A DNA stretch of 64,000 nucleotides from Zobellella endophytica (GCF_003012775.1 NZ_PXYG01000001.1:62001-126000); one strand, 5' to 3'. Shown: positions 50,808 to 60,621, counted from the first letter of the stretch. Made by a program: numbers and translations. The notes: a model not told the origin generated them from the sequence alone.

Positions 50808-51965
50808 ATGGAGATGGTGTTATCTGCTGCCATAATGCTGACGCTGGCGGCGTCGGCCTTGATTCTGCTGCGCTTCGGCAAGTTGCGCTGCCAGGGTGAA
50901 ATGCCCACTTCGCTGTTCACCTTTATCGCCATTCTGTTTACCTCGGGTCTGGACGTGGGCCTGGTGATGTTCCCCCTGACCGAATTCCCGGTGTATGCCA
51001 GCGAGCCCGAATACGGCTTCGCCAATCCGCTCGCCATCGAGTTTGGCTTCTGGGGCTTTCTGGTGTGGATGTTCTACTTCCTGACCACCTTCTACTTCGT
51101 GCTGATCGAGCCCAGGGTCAAATTGTTCGAGATCCCTTTCGTCAAGCTTATCAACAACCTGGTGATTATCGGCACCTGTGCCTTCACCGGCTTCCTGTTC
51201 CTGAGCTACCTGCCCGACTATGTGGAAGGTATTTCCCCCGCGGTGCGCTACGGCCTGGTGGCCCTGGTGGTGCTGTGTGCGGTCTGGTCCAGCTCGGATG
51301 TGCGTTACGTCAAGTTCCTGAGCGTGGCCTCGACCTGGCTGTTCCTGGCGCTGATCGGCACCATGTGGTGGAACTCGGGCACCAGCCTTGCGGGTCTGGG
51401 CGGTACCGTGGCCGGTATCGGCGATTATTTCACCAATATTCATGAGTTTGTCACCCCGATCACCGATTATCACGCCTTCTACCTGTTCTGGTGGTTCTCC
51501 TGGAGCATCATGATCGGCCAGTTCGTGGCCCGCTTCGCCGGTGGCCTGCCGGCCTGGCAGCTGTGCATCGCCATGCTGGTGGTGCCTTCCATTCCCATCG
51601 CCATCTGGTTCTCGGTGCTGTACCTGCACTTCAGCGAGGCCATCGTCATCGGCGGCACACTCAGGCTGGCGATGGTGGTGGTGGGCGTTATCTTCGTGAT
51701 CAACTCCCTCGACTCCCTGATCCGCCTCTACACCAGCAACCTGAACCTGGAGCCGGGCCGGCTCGGATTGCCGGCCTACGTGGCGGGCAACTGGGTGCTG
51801 ATGTTCGGCCTGGTGCTGCTGTTCCAGTTCACCCCGCTCAAGATTGAGTGGGTGGGCACAGTGGTGATCTTCCTCTACGCCCTGATCGCCGGCCTGCTGT
51901 GGCAGCGGCGGGCCCAGTGCAGCGCCCTGGGGCAAGGAGTAAAGGTGCCCGCCAAGGCCGGTTAA
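50808..51965 (+). CDS. BCCT-related membrane protein under a BetI operator
   Basis: The product (385 aa) has about ten hydrophobic spans. It keeps BCCT-like landmarks: ILFTSGLDVGLVMF, at the place of the FSAGMGIGLVFW glycine motif, and YLFWWFSWSIMIGQFVARFAGG, at the place of the [22 protein letters not shown] tryptophan box. It is 120-150 residues shorter than normal BCCT carriers and lacks the periplasmic loop. Start ATG follows AGAGGA. Possibly a reduced choline transporter or sensor; substrate unknown. Confidence 0.75.
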   Translation: MEMVLSAAIMLTLAASALILLRFGKLRCQGEMPTSLFTFIAILFTSGLDVGLVMFPLTEFPVYASEPEYGFANPLAIEFGFWGFLVWMFYFLTTFYFVLIEPRVKLFEIPFVKLINNLVIIGTCAFTGFLFLSYLPDYVEGISPAVRYGLVALVVLCAVWSSSDVRYVKFLSVASTWLFLALIGTMWWNSGTSLAGLGGTVAGIGDYFTNIHEFVTPITDYHAFYLFWWFSWSIMIGQFVARFAGGLPAWQLCIAMLVVPSIPIAIWFSVLYLHFSEAIVIGGTLRLAMVVVGVIFVINSLDSLIRLYTSNLNLEPGRLGLPAYVAGNWVLMFGLVLLFQFTPLKIEWVGTVVIFLYALIAGLLWQRRAQCSALGQGVKVPAKAG

Positions 51966-51985
51966 GGATGGGAAAGTCGTTACGG

Positions 51986-52010
51986 AAGGGTCGCCGCGGC
52001 GGCCCTTTTT
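51986..52010 (+). terminator. Terminator after the BCCT-like gene
   Basis: AAGGGTCGCC pairs with GGCGGCCCTT (with a GT/bulge) and is followed by TTT and GTGTTT, a typical rho-independent structure 20 bp past the stop. Confidence 0.75.
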
Positions 52011-52023
52011 GTGTTTGGAGCCA

Positions 52024-52380
52024 GGAGGTCGACTTCAGTCGACCAAACCCCGGCGCCGGGGCTGGGAAAGTCCGTTGAAACGGACCCTACGGCAGGCCCG
52101 GCGCATATTGTAGGGTCGTCGTAGGGCCGAATTTATTCGACCGAATCCCGGCGCCGGGGCTGGGAAGGTCCGTTGAAACGGACCCTACGGCAGGTCCGGC
52201 GCATCTTGTAGGGTCGTCGTAGGGCCGAATTTATTCGACCAAACCCCGGCGTCGTGGGCTGGGAAAGTCCATTGAAACGGACCCTACGGCAGGCCCGGCG
52301 CATATTGTAGGGGCGTCGTAGGGCCGAATTTATTCGACCAAACCCCGGCGCCGGGAAGGTCCGTTGAAACGGACCCTACG
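52024..52380. repeat. REP array between the BCCT-like gene and gbcB (98-bp period)
   Basis: Opens with GGAG and GGTCGACTTCAGTCGACC (52027-52044), then alternates an inverted GGTCCGTTGAAACGGACC-CTAC (about 52069, 52167, 52265, 52359) with GTAG-GGCCGAATTTATTCGACC (52121, 52219, 52318), separated by CCCCGGCGCCGGGG spacers. One copy carries an uncompensated base (GTCCATTGAAACGGAC at 52266). A short GTAGGGTCGTC truncated element precedes each second palindrome. Confidence 0.88.
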
Positions 52381-52409
52381 GTAACCCCGGCAGCGGTGAA
52401 CGCAAAAAA

Positions 52410-52436
52410 GCCTGAGCCGTATTATCCGGCTCAGGC
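52410..52436 (-). terminator. Terminator of gbcB
   Basis: GCCTGAGCCG and CGGCTCAGGC form a 10-bp stem; on the minus strand six T follow directly. It lies 49 bp beyond the gbcB stop. Confidence 0.85.
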
Positions 52437-52484
52437 AAAGTGGACGGACCTAGTAAGTCCCCCTCGACCAAGTAATCCGTTAAC

Positions 52485-53591
52485 TCAAAACGCGACTTCC
52501 ACGTTGCCGCTGGGCACGCTGCAGCAGCTCAGCACATAGCCCTCGGCGACGTCTTCGTCGGTGATGCCGCCGTTGTGCTCCATGGCCACCTCGCCCTTGG
52601 TCACCTTCACCTTGCAGGTGCCGCAGATGCCCATGCCGCAGGCCTTGGGAATATGCAGGCCCACCTGGGCGGCCGCGCTGTGCAGGGTTTCTCCGGGCAT
52701 AATATCCACCTGCAGATCGCTCTCCAGGAAGGAGACGGTCAGCCGGTCTTCGGTGCGCTCCAGCTCCTCGGCCAGATCCGAGGCCTCCTGGGCCAGTTGC
52801 TCCACGTCCTCGATGACATCCGCCGGGGTGGCGCCGAAGCTTTCCTCGTGGTAGCGGTCCATGTCGAAGCCGGCATGCTGCAGCAGGGTGCGAATGGCCT
52901 TCATGTAGGGGGCCGGGCCGCAGCAGAAAATTTCCCGCTCCATAAAGTCGGGGGAAATCAGGCTTAGCATGGTGCCGCTCAGGTAACCCTTGTAGCCGCT
53001 CCAGGTTTCGCCGATATCGGTGCGCTCGCAAATAAGGCTCATATGGATATTGTTCAGCCGCGAGTCCATGTGCTGCAGCTCCCGGTAGAATACCAGATCC
53101 TTGGGCGTGCGGGCGCTGTGCACGAAATGGATGTCCACATCGGCGTTGGTGTCGAACCACCAGCGCGCCATCGACATCACCGGGGTGATGCCCACGCCGC
53201 CGGAGAGCAGCAGCACCTTCTCGTTGGGAAAGTCGATGCAGTTGAAGTTGCCCACCGGGCCGTGCACCGCCAGGGCGTCGCCTTCCTTCAGGTTGTCGTG
53301 CAGCCAGTTGGACACCACGCCGCCGGGCACCCGCTTGACGGTAATGGAGAAGCTGTAGGGCACCGAGGGGGAGGAGGCGATGGTGTAGCTGCGCATCACC
53401 GTCTGTTCATCGATCTCCAGCTCCAGGGTCACGAACTGGCCGGGCTTGAAGAAAAACAGCAGCGGGCTTTCCGCGGTAAAGCAGAAGGTGCGCACGTCCC
53501 AGGTTTCCTGGATTACGCGTACGCAGCGCACCGGGTGGCGCCCGTTGCTCCAGGTCTGGGTATTGATGGGTAAAATAAAGTCCTGATTCAT
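52485..53591 (-). CDS. gbcB: Glycine betaine monooxygenase reductase component
   Basis: The product (368 aa) is a class IA-like reductase: FAD-binding domain (VMRSYTIASSP), NAD domain (LLLSGGVGITPVMSMARW; CCGPAPYMKAIRTLL), then a plant-type 2Fe-2S domain (CGMGICGTCKVKV ... CCSVPSGNVEVAF). It feeds electrons to GbcA. Divergent from gbcA, sharing a 303-bp control region. Confidence 0.95.
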   Translation of the reverse strand: MNQDFILPINTQTWSNGRHPVRCVRVIQETWDVRTFCFTAESPLLFFFKPGQFVTLELEIDEQTVMRSYTIASSPSVPYSFSITVKRVPGGVVSNWLHDNLKEGDALAVHGPVGNFNCIDFPNEKVLLLSGGVGITPVMSMARWWFDTNADVDIHFVHSARTPKDLVFYRELQHMDSRLNNIHMSLICERTDIGETWSGYKGYLSGTMLSLISPDFMEREIFCCGPAPYMKAIRTLLQHAGFDMDRYHEESFGATPADVIEDVEQLAQEASDLAEELERTEDRLTVSFLESDLQVDIMPGETLHSAAAQVGLHIPKACGMGICGTCKVKVTKGEVAMEHNGGITDEDVAEGYVLSCCSVPSGNVEVAF

Positions 53592-53894
53592 CGCTGTCCT
53601 CCGGTGGGGCCAGGGGAGCTATCCCCGCGTTGTCCTTATGCCCGCATTCTTGAGCAGTTTGGCTCCGGACGGTTGCTTAAAAACGACATGGAAATGTCCG
53701 CCAGCCCCGCTTCGGCTCAAGGGATGGGCGCCGCCGGGGCAGGGCGCAGGCAGGCAGGTCGGAAAACAGCGGGAGGCGAGTCGTTTTCAGATAATCCGCG
53801 CTTGATAACCATGATAAAAATATGGCCAACAGTGGGGGCCAACTCAGAGGTCGGGACACCCCACTCCCTCAACACAGCAAAGGAAGCAATACAG

Positions 53895-55169
53895 ATGGAG
53901 CAGAGCATCACCACCGTCATCGGTACCAGCCCCAACCTGGCGGAAACCGTACAACTGTTGCGAGAGCGCCGTCCCGGCTACTCCCTTCCTCAGGCCTGCT
54001 ACAACAGCGCCGAGGTATTCGCCGCCGACATGGAGCAAATCTTCTACAAGGAATGGCTGTACGTGGGCCTGAGCTGCGAGATCCCCCAGCCGGGCAACTT
54101 TATTACCCTGGAGGTGGGCAACAACCCCATCACCATAGTGCGCAACAAACAGGGGGTACAGGCCTTCCACAACGTCTGCCGCCACCGGGGCTCGCGCCTG
54201 TGCACCTCGAAAAAAGGCAAAGTGGCCAAGCTGGTGTGCCCCTACCACCAGTGGACCTACGAGCTGGACGGCCAGCTGCTCTACGCCGGCAACGAGATGG
54301 GCGACCAGTTCGACAAGGCTGACTTCCCGCTCAAACAGGTGCACACCAAAACCGCCGGCGGCTATATTTTCATCAGCCTGGCGGAGAACCCGCCGGAAAT
54401 CGACGGTTTCCTGGCCGAACTGGAACGCTACCTGGAGCCCTACGATCTGGAAAACGCCAAGGTGGCGGTACAGTCCGAGATCATCGAGCAGGCCAACTGG
54501 AAGCTGGTGATCGAGAACAACCGGGAATGCTACCACTGCGCCGGCTCCCACCCGGAGCTGCTCAACACCCTGCTGGAGTGGGACGACACCAACGATCCCC
54601 GTGCCAGCGACGCCTTCAAGGCCCACGTGGCGCGCAAGGCGGCCGAGTGGGACGCCGACAACATCCCTCACCAGCACATCTCCTTCGGCCTGCGCAACCG
54701 CATGGTGCGCATGCCCCTGGCCGAAGGCAAGGTGGCCATGACCATCGACGGTACCCCCGCCTGCCAGAAGCTGCTGGGCCGGGTAAAAGAACGAGATCTG
54801 GGCTCGCTGCGCATACTGCACCTGCCCAACTCCTGGAACCACGGCCAGGGCGACCACCTGATCACCTTCCAGGTGATCCCGGTCGGCCCCCAGCAGACCA
54901 AGGTGATCACCAAGTGGGTGGTGCACAAGGACGCGGTGGAAGGGGTGGACTACGACGTGGAAAAACTGCGCCGGGTGTGGGACGCCACCAACGATCAGGA
55001 CAGAACCCTGGCCGAGGAGAACCAGCGCGGCATCAACTCCATCGCTTACGAGCCGGGCCCCTACTCGCCCACCTACGAGTTTGGGGTAGTGAACTTCATC
55101 AACTGGTACGCCGACACCTTGGTGGCCAACGCCCTGGGCCAGACTCTGTCTGTAGAACTACCGGAATAA
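53895..55169 (+). CDS. gbcA: Glycine betaine monooxygenase, Rieske oxygenase component
   Basis: The product (424 aa) demethylates glycine betaine to dimethylglycine, releasing formaldehyde. The Rieske centre is CRHRGSRLCTSKKGKVAKLV then CPYHQWTY; the mononuclear iron site is NNRECYHCAGSHPEL. Start ATG 53895 has AAAGGAAG upstream; in-frame starts further up add unrelated sequence. The divergent gap includes ATGCCCGCATTC, related to the candidate GbdR motif. Confidence 0.95.
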   Translation: MEQSITTVIGTSPNLAETVQLLRERRPGYSLPQACYNSAEVFAADMEQIFYKEWLYVGLSCEIPQPGNFITLEVGNNPITIVRNKQGVQAFHNVCRHRGSRLCTSKKGKVAKLVCPYHQWTYELDGQLLYAGNEMGDQFDKADFPLKQVHTKTAGGYIFISLAENPPEIDGFLAELERYLEPYDLENAKVAVQSEIIEQANWKLVIENNRECYHCAGSHPELLNTLLEWDDTNDPRASDAFKAHVARKAAEWDADNIPHQHISFGLRNRMVRMPLAEGKVAMTIDGTPACQKLLGRVKERDLGSLRILHLPNSWNHGQGDHLITFQVIPVGPQQTKVITKWVVHKDAVEGVDYDVEKLRRVWDATNDQDRTLAEENQRGINSIAYEPGPYSPTYEFGVVNFINWYADTLVANALGQTLSVELPE

Positions 55170-55189
55170 GCGGTTGCCGCGACTGATAA

Positions 55190-55225
55190 AAACACCAAGG
55201 GGAGCCCAGGCTCCCCTTGGTGTTT
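55190..55225 (+). terminator. Strong hairpin after gbcA
   Basis: AAACACCAAGGGGAGCC pairs with GGCTCCCCTTGGTGTTT, a 17-bp perfect stem, 20 bp past the stop. It would stop transcripts in both directions. Confidence 0.85.
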
Positions 55226-55246
55226 ATGGACGGTTGGTGATTGGTT

Positions 55247-55327
55247 GGTCCACTGAAGTGGACCCTACAATGGTCCCTATGGTGGACCCTGCGGACGGGC
55301 TACCTGTAGAGTCGACTTCAGTCGACC
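55247..55327. repeat. REP pair on the 3' side of the RAYT gene
   Basis: Inverted GGTCCACTGAAGTGGACC-CTAC (55247-55268), a decayed GGTCCCTATGGTGGACC (about 55272-55288) and direct GTAG-AGTCGACTTCAGTCGACC (55306-55327). Both stem types match those in the array on the other side of the transposase gene. Confidence 0.85.
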
Positions 55328-55374
55328 GGGTGTGACACTGGTAGCAGATAGGCAAACCAGAAATGGCGCCGCTA

Positions 55375-55851
55375 TTACAACCACATGGCATCCCACCAGG
55401 GGTAATCACCGACCCGTTGTACCAGACCGGCGCGTAACGGATTGGCGACGATATACCGTGCTATACCCCTTAAATCCTCGTCCTTGCGAACCGCATGATC
55501 ATGAAACCCTTTTTGCCATATATGCCCTTGGTCATGATGCAGCTCGTTCAGGTGCTTTGCCGTTCGCCCCTTGAGCAATTTGATCACCGTTGACAACTCG
55601 GTGTTTTCACCAAGTTGAAACAACCAATGCAGATGATCTGGCATCAGCACCCAGGCGACAGACATCATCAATTGCTCCTGGTGTAGCCGCTTCATGTCTT
55701 GCACCACGATACGAGCATGTTCAAAGGAGCCGAACCAGGGCCTTCGCCGGTGGGTGCAAATGGTGATGTGGTAGCAATAGCCGGGTAGAGAGCAACGGCC
55801 TACCAACAGTTTTTCTCTGGTCATGTCAAAACAGGGAAATAGCGATGTCAT
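55375..55851 (-). CDS. REP-associated tyrosine transposase (RAYT, Y1_Tnp family)
   Basis: The product (158 aa) has the IS200-like HUH endonuclease fold: LPGYCYHITICTHRR at the N-terminus, the metal-binding His pair in VLMPDHLHWLFQL, GHIWQKGFHDHAVRKDEDL with the family's conserved Trp-Gln-Gly-Phe, and the C-terminal tyrosine helix ARYIVANPLRAGLV. It should nick single-stranded DNA next to REP hairpins. The ATG at 55824 is an alternative start. It is flanked by REP repeats on both sides and lies in the choline island, between gbcA and the BCCT gene. Confidence 0.9.
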   Translation of the reverse strand: MTSLFPCFDMTREKLLVGRCSLPGYCYHITICTHRRRPWFGSFEHARIVVQDMKRLHQEQLMMSVAWVLMPDHLHWLFQLGENTELSTVIKLLKGRTAKHLNELHHDQGHIWQKGFHDHAVRKDEDLRGIARYIVANPLRAGLVQRVGDYPWWDAMWL

Positions 55852-55931
55852 TCTCGGATGTGGAAAGGTTAGTCGACACGGCGGGAGAACAGGAAGTGAA
55901 CCCTACAACAGCCCCCACGGATGTGGTGCTG

Positions 55932-56440
55932 GTAGGGTCACCGAAAGGCCGGTACAGGTCCACTGAAGTGGACCCTACAGCAGCCCCCACGGATGTGGTG
56001 TTGGTAGGGTCGACTTCAGTCGACCGAAAGGCCGGTACAGGTCCACTAAAGTGGACCCTACAACAACCCCCACGGATGTGGTGCTGGTAGGGGCGACTTC
56101 AGTCGACCGAAAGGCCGGTACAGGTCCACTGAAGTGGACCCTACAACAGCCCCCACGGATGTGGTGCTGGTAGGGTCGACTTCAGTCGACCGAAAGGCCG
56201 GTACAGGTCCACTGAAGTGGACCCTACAGCAGCCCCCACGGATGTGGTGTTGGTAGGGTCGACTTCAGTCGACCGAAAGGCCGGTACAGGTCCACTGAAG
56301 TGGACCCTACAACAACCCCCACGGATGTGGTGTTGGTAGGGTCGACTTCAGTCGACCGAAAGGCCGGTACAGGTCCACTGAAGTGGACCCTACAACAACC
56401 CCCACGGATGTGGTGTTGGTAGGGGCGACTTCAGTCGACC
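55932..56440. repeat. 83-bp tandem REP (BIME-like) array on the 5' side of RAYT
   Basis: Each unit is GTAG-GGTCGACTTCAGTCGACC, a spacer GAAAGGCCGGTACA, an inverted GGTCCACTGAAGTGGACC-CTAC, and a spacer with CCCCCACGGATGTGGTG. GTAG starts at 55932 (palindrome deleted), 56004, 56087, 56170, 56253, 56336 and 56419 (final half unit): exactly 83 bp apart after the first. Units differ by only a few bases, e.g. CACTAAAGTG at 56044. Recent tandem expansion. Confidence 0.92.
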
Positions 56441-56452
56441 GGGTGCATATTT

Positions 56453-56680
56453 TTACCCCAGAGACTCCTCCACCAGGGCCAGCACCTCCGGGTGCAGCAA
56501 TTCCCGCTTGGCCAGCAAGGCTTCCAGCCGTTCCCGCCACAAGGCGGCGTCCGGGCCGGCCAGCAGCAGCGCCAGCAAGGTCCGGCATTCCGCCAGCGAC
56601 AGCCGGCCGGCCTCCGCCAGCCCCCAGGCCTGCAGCTGGGCCCGGAAATCGTCCTGATCGATAAGCTCGGTGATCATCAT
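56453..56680 (-). CDS. Small acidic leucine-rich protein of unknown function
   Basis: The product (75 aa) begins MMITELIDQDDFRAQLQAWG and is helical, rich in Leu, Ala and Glu, with no membrane span or signal. GGAGGAA sits seven bases before the start, and codon composition is like its neighbours, so it is likely real. It is divergent from the BCCT gene and lies directly after the REP array. I do not recognise the family. Confidence 0.6.
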   Translation of the reverse strand: MMITELIDQDDFRAQLQAWGLAEAGRLSLAECRTLLALLLAGPDAALWRERLEALLAKRELLHPEVLALVEESLG

Positions 56681-56751
56681 CGTTGGTTCCTCCGTCGTTT
56701 TTGCCTCAGCCTAAGCAGCGCCAACCACGGCGGCAAGGGCGGAGGCGTCAC

Positions 56752-56765
56752 CATGTCGCATTCAG
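56752..56765. promoter_or_regulatory. Candidate GbdR-type site upstream of the BCCT gene
   Basis: CATGTCGCATTCAG is identical to 50586-50599 near pchP, 229 bp before the BCCT start. It has weaker relatives at 53638 (gbcA-gbcB gap) and 60735 (dipeptidase leader, GTCGCTTTCAG). Confidence 0.45.
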
Positions 56766-56854
56766 AACAGAGATGGTGAAACGGGACGCCCCTGAATAAC
56801 GTGGTGTCGTACCGGGGAAGTTTTGAGCGGTCATTAACTGTTCTGATAGGGGCC

Positions 56855-56907
56855 GGTATTTGCTGGTCGCGACCGGTACCTGTAAATGGACACGACCAGC
56901 CAATACC
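56855..56907 (+). promoter_or_regulatory. Large inverted repeat in the BCCT leader
   Basis: GGTATTTGCTGGTCG (56855-56869) pairs with CGACCAGCCAATACC (56893-56907) with one mismatch across 15 bp, around a 23-base loop. It lies 88 bp upstream of the start and could be an RNA control element or a protein-binding dyad. The remainder of 56681-56994 shows only promoter-like DNA. Confidence 0.5.
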
Positions 56908-56994
56908 CATAGAACCGGGCAGCGGCGCAAGAGGACGACAGCGCCATTGCCTGCCAAGTTGCAACAGCCCCCAATCCGACGGAGATCTTGTCCT

Positions 56995-58587
<1,593 letters not shown>

Positions 58588-58624
58588 ATCATCGGCACTT
58601 GCCAACGGCATGATGCGATTTTCT

Positions 58625-58655
58625 GGGGCAAGGTTGCCGTACCTTGCCCCATTTT
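58625..58655 (+). terminator. Terminator after the BCCT gene
   Basis: GGGGCAAGGT pairs with ACCTTGCCCC around TGCCGT, followed by ATTTT. The remaining gap to gbdR (58656-59072) is AT-rich leader with a GTTCATTAT direct repeat at 58875 and 58900, and no gene. Confidence 0.8.
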
Positions 58656-59072
58656 GGGTCCGGACTTCTCCAGTAGGCCACATTTGCCAAAACAATCCAC
58701 CGAAAACCCATGTTATTTTCTGCGAAAAAGCCCCTCATCATGTATTTTTCTGAATTTTTACTCCTCCTGAACAGCTGGCGCATATATTGCTTTTTGTTTT
58801 GCTGAAGCGCCCGCACCGCAAGGGATTGCCGATAGAAACGACAAGTTTTTCTGAAGCGCTCGGCGGGTGGAAATGTTCATTATTCGATGTTTGTCACAAG
58901 TTCATTATGAGGCATTAAAGAAAGCAGAGAAAAGATGTTGCAACAGCACGCCATGTTATATCTTTTTTAAATCTGTGTATTTGGGATGTAAATGGCGGGG
59001 TTCCGTCATTGAGTCGCCGTCGTATAAACAGGGATCCCGGCTGCCACCGCACAGGGACCAGGAGCAAGAGCA

Positions 59073-60125
59073 ATGAGTCAAACACAACGCGTCGGTTTTT
59101 TACTGGTGGACAACTTCACCATGATCTCCCTTGCCTCTGCCATCGAGCCCCTGCGCATGGCCAACCAGCTGTCGGGACAGCCGCTCTACGAGTGGGTGAT
59201 GCTCACCGAAACCGGCCAGCCGGTGCGGGCCAGCGACAACATCATGGTCACCCCGGATCACGGTATTCACGACTGCGGCCATATCGATATGGTGCTGGTG
59301 TGCGGCGGGGTGGGGGTGGCCAACGCCCGCAGCCGCAGCCTGCGCGCCTGGCTACAGCAACTGGCCCACCGCCGGGTCAAGCTCGGCGCCCTGTGCACCG
59401 GCAGCTACCTGCTGGCCGACGCCGGCGTGCTCACCGGCTACCGCTGCACCCTGCACTGGGAATACATGGCCGCCTTCAAGGAGGCCTTTCCGCAATTGGA
59501 TACCAGCAACGCCCTCTACTGCATCGATCGGGATCGCCTCACCAGCAGCGGCGGCACCGTGCCCATGGACATGATGCTGCACCTCATCGAAAAGGAGCAC
59601 TCCAGCGTGCTCAGCACCGCCATCTGCGACATGTTCCTGTGCGAGCGTATCCGCGAAGGCCAGGAAGAGCAGCGCGTGCCCCTGCGCCACCTGGTGGGCT
59701 CGGCCCAGCCCAAACTGGCCGAGGTGGTGGCACTGATGGAAGCCAACCTCGAAGAGCCCATCACCCTGGACGAACTGGCCCACTACGTGGGGCTGTCGCG
59801 CCGCCAGGTGGAGCGGCTGTTCCAGCGCCACGTGAAGTGCTCGCCCTCCCGCTACTACCTGAACCTGCGGCTCAAGCGGGCCCGGCAGCTGCTGCGCCAG
59901 ACCTCCTATTCCATCATCGAAATCGCCACCGCCTGCGGCTTCGTTTCCACCCCCCATTTCAGCAAATGCTACCGGGAGAACTTCGGCGTGCCGCCCCGGG
60001 ACGACCGCTGCGGCCGCTCCGCGCCCAAGGCCGAGGAAATCGCCCCGGTCATGCCCGAGCTGGAGCTCAACATCCGCCTGGATTCGGCCCGCGGCGAACC
60101 CACCTTCGCTTCGATCACCCTTTAA
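59073..60125 (+). CDS. gbdR: GbdR-like AraC activator of glycine betaine catabolism
   Basis: The product (350 aa) has an N-terminal DJ-1/GATase1-like sensor (VGFLLVDNFTMISLASAIEPLRMAN; KLGALCTGSYLLADAGVLTGYRCTLHWEY) and a C-terminal AraC double HTH (ITLDELAHYVGLSRRQVERLFQRHV; SYSIIEIATACGFVSTPHFSKCYRENFG). This architecture and its placement match Pseudomonas GbdR, which senses betaine and dimethylglycine. It likely activates gbcAB, the dgc operon and pchP here. Confidence 0.92.
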   Translation: MSQTQRVGFLLVDNFTMISLASAIEPLRMANQLSGQPLYEWVMLTETGQPVRASDNIMVTPDHGIHDCGHIDMVLVCGGVGVANARSRSLRAWLQQLAHRRVKLGALCTGSYLLADAGVLTGYRCTLHWEYMAAFKEAFPQLDTSNALYCIDRDRLTSSGGTVPMDMMLHLIEKEHSSVLSTAICDMFLCERIREGQEEQRVPLRHLVGSAQPKLAEVVALMEANLEEPITLDELAHYVGLSRRQVERLFQRHVKCSPSRYYLNLRLKRARQLLRQTSYSIIEIATACGFVSTPHFSKCYRENFGVPPRDDRCGRSAPKAEEIAPVMPELELNIRLDSARGEPTFASITL

Positions 60126-60147
60126 GGTTTGTTTCCCTTATCAACCC

Positions 60148-60172
60148 AAGGCCCCGCGACGGGGCCTTTTTC
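60148..60172 (+). terminator. Terminator of gbdR
   Basis: AAGGCCCCG pairs with CGGGGCCTT around CGA, followed by TTTCT, 22 bp past the stop. Confidence 0.85.
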
Positions 60173-60178
60173 TATTCC

Positions 60179-60621
60179 GGTCGAATAAATTCGACCCTAC
60201 AAACACTTCCCCGCATTTGTAGGGTCCACTTCAGTGGACCGTCCCGCCACCGGCGCCGGGGTTCGGTCGAATAAATTCGACCCTACAAACACTTCCCCGC
60301 ATTTGTAGGGTCCACTTCAGTGGACCGTCCCGCCACCGGGGCCGGGGTTTGGTCGAATAAATTCGACCCTACAAACACTTCCCCGCATTTGTAGGGTCCA
60401 CTTCAGTGGACCGTCCCGCCACCGGCGCCGGGGTTCGGTCGACTAAATTCGACCCGACAGACACCTCCATCCGTAGGGTCCGTTTCAACGGACCTTTCCG
60501 CCACCGGCGCCGGGGTTCGGTCGAATAAATTCGACCCTACAAACACTTCCCCGCATTTGTAGGGTCCACTTCAGTGGACCGTCCCGCCACCGGGGCCGGG
60601 GTTTGGTCGAATAAATTCGAC
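60179..60621. repeat. REP array between gbdR and the dipeptidase gene (86-bp period)
   Basis: Each unit has inverted GGTCGAATAAATTCGACC-CTAC, linker AAACACTTCCCCGCATTT, GTAG-GGTCCACTTCAGTGGACC and spacer with CCGGCGCCGGGG. GTAG starts are at 60219, 60305, 60391, 60473 and 60559 (86, 86, 82, 86 bp). The fourth unit is a mosaic: its palindromes are GGTCGACTAAATTCGACC and GGTCCGTTTCAACGGACC, and its linker GACACCTCCATCC matches the 49-kb array. The stretch 60622-60834 holds the dipeptidase leader and no other gene. Confidence 0.92.

Noticed and set aside
50693..50899. A short plus-strand frame overlapping the start of the BCCT-like gene
   Set aside because: It lies in another frame over the real start, without a ribosome site; the AGAGGA site serves ATG 50808.
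55932..56440. CRISPR array, suggested by evenly spaced palindromes
   Set aside because: The spacers are nearly identical from unit to unit, the period is 83 bp, no leader or cas genes are present, and a REP transposase is adjacent.
56855..56907. Glycine or other known riboswitch ahead of the BCCT gene
   Set aside because: Only a single long dyad is present; I see no conserved core of a described riboswitch class.
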